DNA from: CAYTSW01 sp964440605
Lineage (GTDB): Bacteria > Planctomycetota > Phycisphaerae > Phycisphaerales > UBA1924
Direction: 5' to 3'
Length of the DNA stretch: 27,626 nt
Assembly: GCA_964440605.1 (NCBI GenBank)
Contig: CAYTSW010000024.1
Span: 1 to 27,626, forward strand
This document shows positions 23,622 through 27,626 of the stretch, piece after piece. Numbering within the stretch: position 1 is the first letter of the stretch; each line of letters starts with the position of its first letter. The position numbers were made by a program, and so were the translations under genes. Under the pieces are notes generated by a model. The model was not told the origin of the DNA, made no database searches, and saw only the letters and a program-made list of their open reading frames with translations.

Positions 23622-25140
23622 AGCGCAGGGCCTTTACGGGGTCCATCCAGGCGGCGCGGGCGGCGGGGATCAAAGCGCCGAGGATGGAGAAGAAGACGCC
23701 GCCCCCGACCACGATGGCGGCCTGGGAGGGGTCAACCTTGCTGGGGATCTCGGTGAAGTAGTAGACGCTGGGGTCCCAGACGTAGCGGCCGGTGACCTGG
23801 CCGATCCACTCGTGGATGGGGTTGATGTTGGTGACGATGAGCCAGGCGAGCGCGCCGCCGAGGGCGGAGCCGACGACGCCGAGCGCGAGGCCGTAACGGA
23901 CGAAGAGCCAGGCGACGCCGAGGCGCGAGGCGCCGACGGCTCGGAGGATGCCCACGTCGCGCGTCTTCTCCGAAACGATGGACCAGAAGATCGCACCGAC
24001 CAGGAAGACCGCGGTGAGCGAGATGAAGACGAAGAGCACGAGGACGAGCCCCGTCTCCTTGCGCACGGCTTCGATGAACTGGCGCAGGCCGGGCTTCTGC
24101 TCCCAGATGTAGACGGAGTTGGCGCGCCAGAGCGCCTCCTCGCCGATCCACACGCTCTTCTCCGACATGAAGCGTTCGTAGACCGCTTCGACCTGCGGCT
24201 CGAGCTGTCGCGGCGTGACGCCCTCGCGCGCGCGGATGAGGATTTGCGTCGCTTTGGCGGGCGAGGTCTCGATGAAGGTCGGCTCGCGTCGGCGCTCGAT
24301 GCCGTCGGGCCCGATCTCGAAGCCGGGCACGTAGTCCGGATCGATGGTGCGGGCGGGGCCGAGCTTGAGCATGCCCTGAAGCAGATCGAAGGGAACGATG
24401 ACGTACTTGGAGTCGACGTCGTACATGCCCGAGCGGAACTCGTTGGCGACCGGGAGGCTGCGGTATTCGGACTCGATCGCGACGCCGCGCTGGCTGATGG
24501 CGAGCACGCCGAGGGTGAAGGCGTAGTTGGGGGCGAACAGACGCCCCGGGATGGCATACGCACCCGAGCGCAGGCGCTGGGCGAAGCCGGCGACTTCGAT
24601 GCCGGCGACCATCGCGGGCGTGGGCGCGCCGGTGTCGGGGTCGATCGTCGCGAGGGCGCGGCCTTCTTCCTGCGCCGCCTGGAAGCGCGCGGCTCGATCA
24701 TCGAGCAGGCGCGGGTCCTCGCGGTCGTCGTCGCGCGGCAGGGGTTCCTCGATGGGCTTCCAATGGAGGCGGTCGTAGTAGCCGGTGACCTCGTCGTAGC
24801 CGTCGGGCTTGACGCCCAGCGCGACGACGATGCGCTGGTCGCCCGTGGGCAGGCTCAGCAGGCCGATGGTCTCGATGACGGGCGTTGCGGCCTGGACCTC
24901 ATCGAGGGCTTCGAGCTCCTCGACGAGCTCGTTGTAGTAGGGCAGGCCGATGCTCGCGGGGCGTTCGATCGCGACGTCGCCGAGCACGCTCGAGCCCTTG
25001 GCGAGCAGCGTCTCGAGGAAGCCGCCCATGACGGACCAGACAACGAGCACCATCGCGACGCACAACGAGATCGCGACAGCCGCCAGCAGCGGCATGATCT
25101 TGCTCGTCAGATAACGCCTGGAGAGTACGGCCTGATACAC
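23614..25140 (-). CDS. LolC/LolE-type (FtsX family) ABC permease
   Basis: 508 residues, longer than the ~400 of E. coli LolC/E. The N-terminus YQAVLSRRYLTSKIMPLLAA is typical, with helix 1 at about 17-40. A long periplasmic domain (about 41-360) follows, including an acidic segment at about 128-165 that seems extra. Then come helices at about 363-388, 405-437 and 473-495, with the coupling motif SEKTRDVGILRAVGAS (390-405) and the ending ARAAWMDPVKALRFE. With the ATPase encoded immediately downstream it should form a lipoprotein-release or related mechanotransmission complex in the inner membrane. Only one permease gene is seen, so it may homodimerise, as reported for LolF-type systems, rather than pair as LolC with LolE. 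The gene starts 51 bp after the sulfotransferase stop. Confidence 0.9.
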   Translation of the reverse strand: MYQAVLSRRYLTSKIMPLLAAVAISLCVAMVLVVWSVMGGFLETLLAKGSSVLGDVAIERPASIGLPYYNELVEELEALDEVQAATPVIETIGLLSLPTGDQRIVVALGVKPDGYDEVTGYYDRLHWKPIEEPLPRDDDREDPRLLDDRAARFQAAQEEGRALATIDPDTGAPTPAMVAGIEVAGFAQRLRSGAYAIPGRLFAPNYAFTLGVLAISQRGVAIESEYRSLPVANEFRSGMYDVDSKYVIVPFDLLQGMLKLGPARTIDPDYVPGFEIGPDGIERRREPTFIETSPAKATQILIRAREGVTPRQLEPQVEAVYERFMSEKSVWIGEEALWRANSVYIWEQKPGLRQFIEAVRKETGLVLVLFVFISLTAVFLVGAIFWSIVSEKTRDVGILRAVGASRLGVAWLFVRYGLALGVVGSALGGALAWLIVTNINPIHEWIGQVTGRYVWDPSVYYFTEIPSKVDPSQAAIVVGGGVFFSILGALIPAARAAWMDPVKALRFE

Positions 25141-25179
25141 GGTCCCGATCCTATACCAAACACGAAGCCGGGCCGTGTC

Positions 25180-25206
25180 TTTCCTTCGTGCCTACGTGCT
25201 GTGGGC
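25180..25206. repeat. Short periodic repeat at the sulfotransferase 3' end
   Basis: On the + strand TTTCCTTCGTGCCTACGTGCTGTGGG has GTGCY units at 25188 and 25196 (period 8) and overlaps the sulfotransferase stop codon. It resembles the pyrimidine-rich right end of the 18670-18967 gap. Confidence 0.4.
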
Positions 25207-26151
25207 CTTGCTGTATCCGAACCACTCGTCCATCCCGGCGAGCACTTCATCCGCGTAGGCGTGGTCCTCGGCGGTGAAGGCGTCGCGATAGGCCCCGACG
25301 ACGCCGCGGCGCATGATCAGTGTGTCCGGGTCGTCCGCCATGCCGGGTTTCGGGGTGTAGCCCAGGCGGCCCGAGAGTTCCTGGCGTCGGAGGCTGTCAA
25401 AGGACGCGGCGTCGGCGATGCGACGGACGGTCTCGGGGGCGGCGTCGAGCCCGAGCCAGCCGAGCAGGCGGCCGGTTTCGAGGGCCGCGTCGGCCCGCGC
25501 GTGCTCGTACTTCACGAGCAGCATCTGTGCGGGCACCTGACGCTGGCGGGCCCAGACGTTGTAAAAGGCGACGATGGTGCGCAAGCCGCCGTGATCGGCG
25601 CGCAGGGCCTCGGCGAGTGAGCCCTGCCACCCGCGGCCTCGCATGGCCTGCGAGCGTTTGGTCGCCTCGTGGTAGAGCGAGAGGAGCACGTCGCGTGGGT
25701 CGCGAACGAGGAGAATGACGCGCTGGTCGCGCACCCAGGAAATGTCGGTGGGGATCTCGCGGGGCGTGAGACGGCGCGGGTTGTCGCGCCCGTGCGTAAG
25801 GATCATGCGCGGCAGGCGCTGCTCGATGCGCGTCCAGCCGGTGGTGTCCATCGGGTGCGCGCTGCGCGGGCCGACGATCTCTTCGAAGGCGTGGGCGAGC
25901 ACGGCTCGGAGCCATGTGCGCCCCGCCCGCGGGTACGACACAACGATGGCGGTGGGGGGGCGGTAGGCGCGTGTGATCGCAGGGTGGGCGATGGTCGGGC
26001 CGAAGAAGGTGGCGTCCTGGACGTTCAGGCGTTCCACGCTGGGCGCGCGCAGTGACGTGGCCCCACCGCCGATGAGGCCGGGCCAGACCGTGAACCCCCC
26101 CGGCGAGGGGACGAGCCACTGGTCGGGCTGAACGGGGTGCTGCTCACCCAC
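25192..26151 (-). CDS. Sulfotransferase-domain protein
   Basis: 319 residues. PAPS-dependent sulfotransferase signatures are visible: the 5'-phosphosulfate loop IVVSYPRAGRTWLRAVLAHA (69-88) and the 3'-phosphate strand VILLVRDPRDVLLSLYHEAT (145-164). LLVKYEHARAD and, near the C-terminus, RRGVVGAYRDAFTAED resemble the GxxGxW/K segment. They imply transfer of sulfate from PAPS to a hydroxyl or amine of an unknown acceptor, perhaps a glycan or a small metabolite. No membrane helix or signal peptide is seen. Its start overlaps the HIT gene stop by 8 bp, so translation is likely coupled. The first ~45 residues (MGEQHPVQPDQWLVPSPGGF..) are not part of the standard fold and might be an overcalled start. 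Confidence 0.87.
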   Translation of the reverse strand: MGEQHPVQPDQWLVPSPGGFTVWPGLIGGGATSLRAPSVERLNVQDATFFGPTIAHPAITRAYRPPTAIVVSYPRAGRTWLRAVLAHAFEEIVGPRSAHPMDTTGWTRIEQRLPRMILTHGRDNPRRLTPREIPTDISWVRDQRVILLVRDPRDVLLSLYHEATKRSQAMRGRGWQGSLAEALRADHGGLRTIVAFYNVWARQRQVPAQMLLVKYEHARADAALETGRLLGWLGLDAAPETVRRIADAASFDSLRRQELSGRLGYTPKPGMADDPDTLIMRRGVVGAYRDAFTAEDHAYADEVLAGMDEWFGYSKAHST

Positions 26152-26566
26152 CTTCGACTCGAGACGCGATGTCGGCGGCGAGTCGCTTTGCCTCGTCCTG
26201 ATCGAGTTCGCCCGCCGGCCAGCGGACGCCCAGGCCCTGCGCGTCGGTCGGCTTGGGGATGATGTGGAAGTGGACGTGCATCACCGCCTGATGGGCCGAC
26301 TTGCCGTTGTTCTGCAGGACGTTGTACGCGCCCGTGCCCGTCGCGGCGGCGACAGCGCGGCAGAGGCGGGGCAGCACGCGGCCGATGGCCGCCGCGCTTT
26401 TGTCGGACAGTTCGCCCAGCGTCGCCCTGGCCTCCTTCGGGATGACCAGCGTGTGCCCGGGCGACAGCGGGCCGACGTCGAGGAAGGCGAGCACGTGCTC
26501 GTCCTCGTAGACGCGGTGGCAGGGGATGTCGCCGGCGATGATCTTCCCGAAGATGGTGTCGCTCAT
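26144..26566 (-). CDS. HIT-family nucleotide hydrolase (HinT-like)
   Basis: 140 residues. The histidine triad is HVHFHIIPK (97-105: H97, H99, H101), preceded by the conserved NNGKSAHQAV (86-95). The N-terminal block TIFGKIIAGDIPCHRVYEDE (4-23) and PLSPGHTLVIPK (33-44) are standard for Hint-branch proteins. They hydrolyse nucleoside phosphoramidates and acyl-adenylates; some Hint/Fhit proteins also cleave adenosine 5'-phosphosulfate. The C-terminus is about 20 residues longer than minimal HinT. The gene overlaps the DUF3592 gene by 4 bp (ATGA) and the sulfotransferase by 8 bp, placing it inside a tight three-gene operon. Confidence 0.95.
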   Translation of the reverse strand: MSDTIFGKIIAGDIPCHRVYEDEHVLAFLDVGPLSPGHTLVIPKEARATLGELSDKSAAAIGRVLPRLCRAVAAATGTGAYNVLQNNGKSAHQAVMHVHFHIIPKPTDAQGLGVRWPAGELDQDEAKRLAADIASRVEGG

Positions 26567-27117
26567 GCGGTGATCGTATCACCCGGATCGGGCGTTCCCT
26601 GCGGCGTGCGCTGACTCGCGACACGCAGGCGCAGCCACAGCAGCCACGCGCCCAGCCCGCCGAGCGAGCCGGTGACGAACCACGGGAGGACCATCAGGAT
26701 CCACTTGTTGGTCGGCGGGATGGAGACGTCGAGGGCGGAGACGCCGGGGTCGCGCGGGTCGAAGTACACCACCACACGTTGATTCGGGGTCAGGCCGTTG
26801 TTCCGCGCCCAGGCGGCGGCCTGTTGGGCGCTCTCGCGCCACCGCACCGCACGGTGCGACTTGGACGTGGGGAAGAGCTCGGCGGTCGCGCCGAGGAACT
26901 CTACGCCGTTGATCGTGTAGCTGTACGACAGCCCCGAGCGTTCGCCGACGCCCAGGATGACGCCTTCGGCGGTGCGCATGCGATGCGCTCGGGCGGCGTC
27001 GGACGCCAGCGGCCCGGTGATGAACAGCGTGAGGGCGATAACCGCCGCGAGCACGCCCAGCGCGATAAGCGTGCGGGGCCAACTGCGGGCGATGTCGTGC
27101 GGCGTGATGTTGCCCAT
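26563..27117 (-). CDS. DUF3592 membrane protein
   Basis: 184 residues. Two membrane helices (about 15-36 and 139-164) flank an extracytoplasmic domain of about 100 residues with GVILGVGERSGLSYSYTINGVEFLG and VVVYFDPRDPGVSAL, the characteristic YxYxxxG and YxPxxP-like features of DUF3592. No biochemical function is established for the family. The start at 27117 is supported by GGGAG about seven bases upstream. It is the first gene of the operon with the HIT hydrolase and sulfotransferase, and its stop overlaps the HIT start. A small GGGGC/GCCCC hairpin (27130-27144) lies just before the ribosome site. Confidence 0.85.
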   Translation of the reverse strand: MGNITPHDIARSWPRTLIALGVLAAVIALTLFITGPLASDAARAHRMRTAEGVILGVGERSGLSYSYTINGVEFLGATAELFPTSKSHRAVRWRESAQQAAAWARNNGLTPNQRVVVYFDPRDPGVSALDVSIPPTNKWILMVLPWFVTGSLGGLGAWLLWLRLRVASQRTPQGTPDPGDTITA

Positions 27118-27172
27118 CGCGATCTCCCTGGGGCCTCGTGCCCCGGAACAGGTGTGTCTGAAAGCTATCGGT

Positions 27173-27625
27173 TCAGCCGACGCCCGCCTCCACCGCCGCC
27201 GGTCCGCCCGGGTGCGGCGCGTGTGCGGGCGGGAGTCGCAGGTAGCGCGTCAGCCAGCGGGCGCCGAGATAGAAGGGCACGGTGTCGATCGCGGCGACGA
27301 TGACCTTGAAGGCGTAGCCCGTCGCGATAAAGAGCAGCAGTTGCGGCCAGATCGGGTGGTCGGCGCTGACGGGCAGGGCACTGGCGTAGAAGTGCGTGAT
27401 AAGGATGACGGCGGTGGTGTCGACGAGCTGGCTGACGAGCGTTGAGCCGTTGTTGCGGAGCCAGAGGTGCTTGCCCTTGGTGAGGTTCTTCCAGAAGTGG
27501 AAGACGTGGACGTCGACGAGCTGGGCGACGAGGTAGGCGATCATCGAAGCCGCGACCGCGCCGAACGCGAGGTTGCGGACCTCGAAGAAGACGGGCAGTC
27601 GACCCGCGGCGTCGGCGACGAGCGA
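27173..27625 (-). CDS. yhhQ: Queuosine precursor transporter, YhhQ/DUF165 family (N-terminus beyond window)
   Basis: 151 codons are visible; the frame runs off the window end, so the N-terminal helices are missing. Conserved YhhQ features are RNLAFGAVAASMIAYLVAQL (a membrane helix), the DVHVFHFWK motif, HLWLRNNGSTLVSQLVDT (the most diagnostic segment) and ATGYAFKVIVAAIDTVPFYL. These small six-helix inner-membrane proteins import preQ0/preQ1 for queuosine tRNA modification. An internal ATG at 27544 could be mistaken for the start, but homologous sequence continues upstream of it. The last ~20 residues (PPAHAPHPGGPAAVEAGVG) are a low-complexity tail. No other queuosine gene is in the window. 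Confidence 0.9.
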   Translation of the reverse strand, partial: SLVADAAGRLPVFFEVRNLAFGAVAASMIAYLVAQLVDVHVFHFWKNLTKGKHLWLRNNGSTLVSQLVDTTAVILITHFYASALPVSADHPIWPQLLLFIATGYAFKVIVAAIDTVPFYLGARWLTRYLRLPPAHAPHPGGPAAVEAGVG

Positions 27626-27626
27626 G

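Overview
This window is GC-rich chromosomal DNA, very probably from a planctomycete of the Phycisphaerae type. The basis is the set of family signatures, not a database match: a type IV pilin-like protein with an FTLVELLVVVAIIALLIGVL N-terminus and an H-Xn-DG tail, a PEP-CTERM-type sorting-signal remnant, an ECF sigma factor followed by a membrane protein and a secreted coiled-coil protein, a RibBA with a decayed cyclohydrolase half, and peptide-type ABC permeases much longer than usual. No insertion sequence, phage gene, CRISPR array or rRNA was seen.

Layout. (1) 3-734 (-): start of a GT4-like glycosyltransferase cut by the window edge. (2) 766-8850 (-): an Opp/Dpp-type ABC transporter operon in the order OppC-type permease, substrate-binding protein, OppB-type permease, second OppC-type permease, OppD-type ATPase. 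Each permease carries a large extra segment at a position predicted to face the periplasm. The binding protein is tethered by a membrane helix and a coiled coil. (3) 8913-10872 (-): ECF sigma factor, single-pass anti-sigma-like protein and secreted coiled-coil protein, with start and stop codons overlapping as ATGA at both junctions. (4) 10972-11545: tRNA-Phe(GAA) with a promoter, a strong hairpin, and a small broken PEP-CTERM gene that keeps its promoter and ribosome site. (5) 11590-16137 (-): a LacI-type regulator whose promoter overlaps a near-perfect palindrome, followed by a large secreted multi-domain GH13 amylase; this looks like a starch or maltodextrin utilisation unit. (6) 16269-17500 (+): a prepilin-like gene with promoter and intrinsic terminator. 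(7) 17551-18669 (+): Nif3-family protein. (8) 18968-20047 (-): ThiF/MoeB/HesA adenylyltransferase. (9) 20208-21467 (-): RibBA; divergent from it, 21525-22709 (+): M42/M28-like aminopeptidase. (10) 22863-25140 (-): LolD-type ATPase and LolC/E-type permease. (11) 25192-27117 (-): DUF3592 membrane protein, HIT hydrolase and sulfotransferase, tightly coupled. (12) 27173 to the edge (-): YhhQ-type queuosine precursor transporter, partial.

Most genes are standard housekeeping or nutrient-uptake functions. The parts that most deserve a second look are the remodelled peptide transporter, the sigma/anti-sigma/coiled-coil trio, the self-contained LacI operator-promoter, the hairpin-dense convergent gap at 18670-18967, and a family of 8-9 nt periodic repeats at gene ends.
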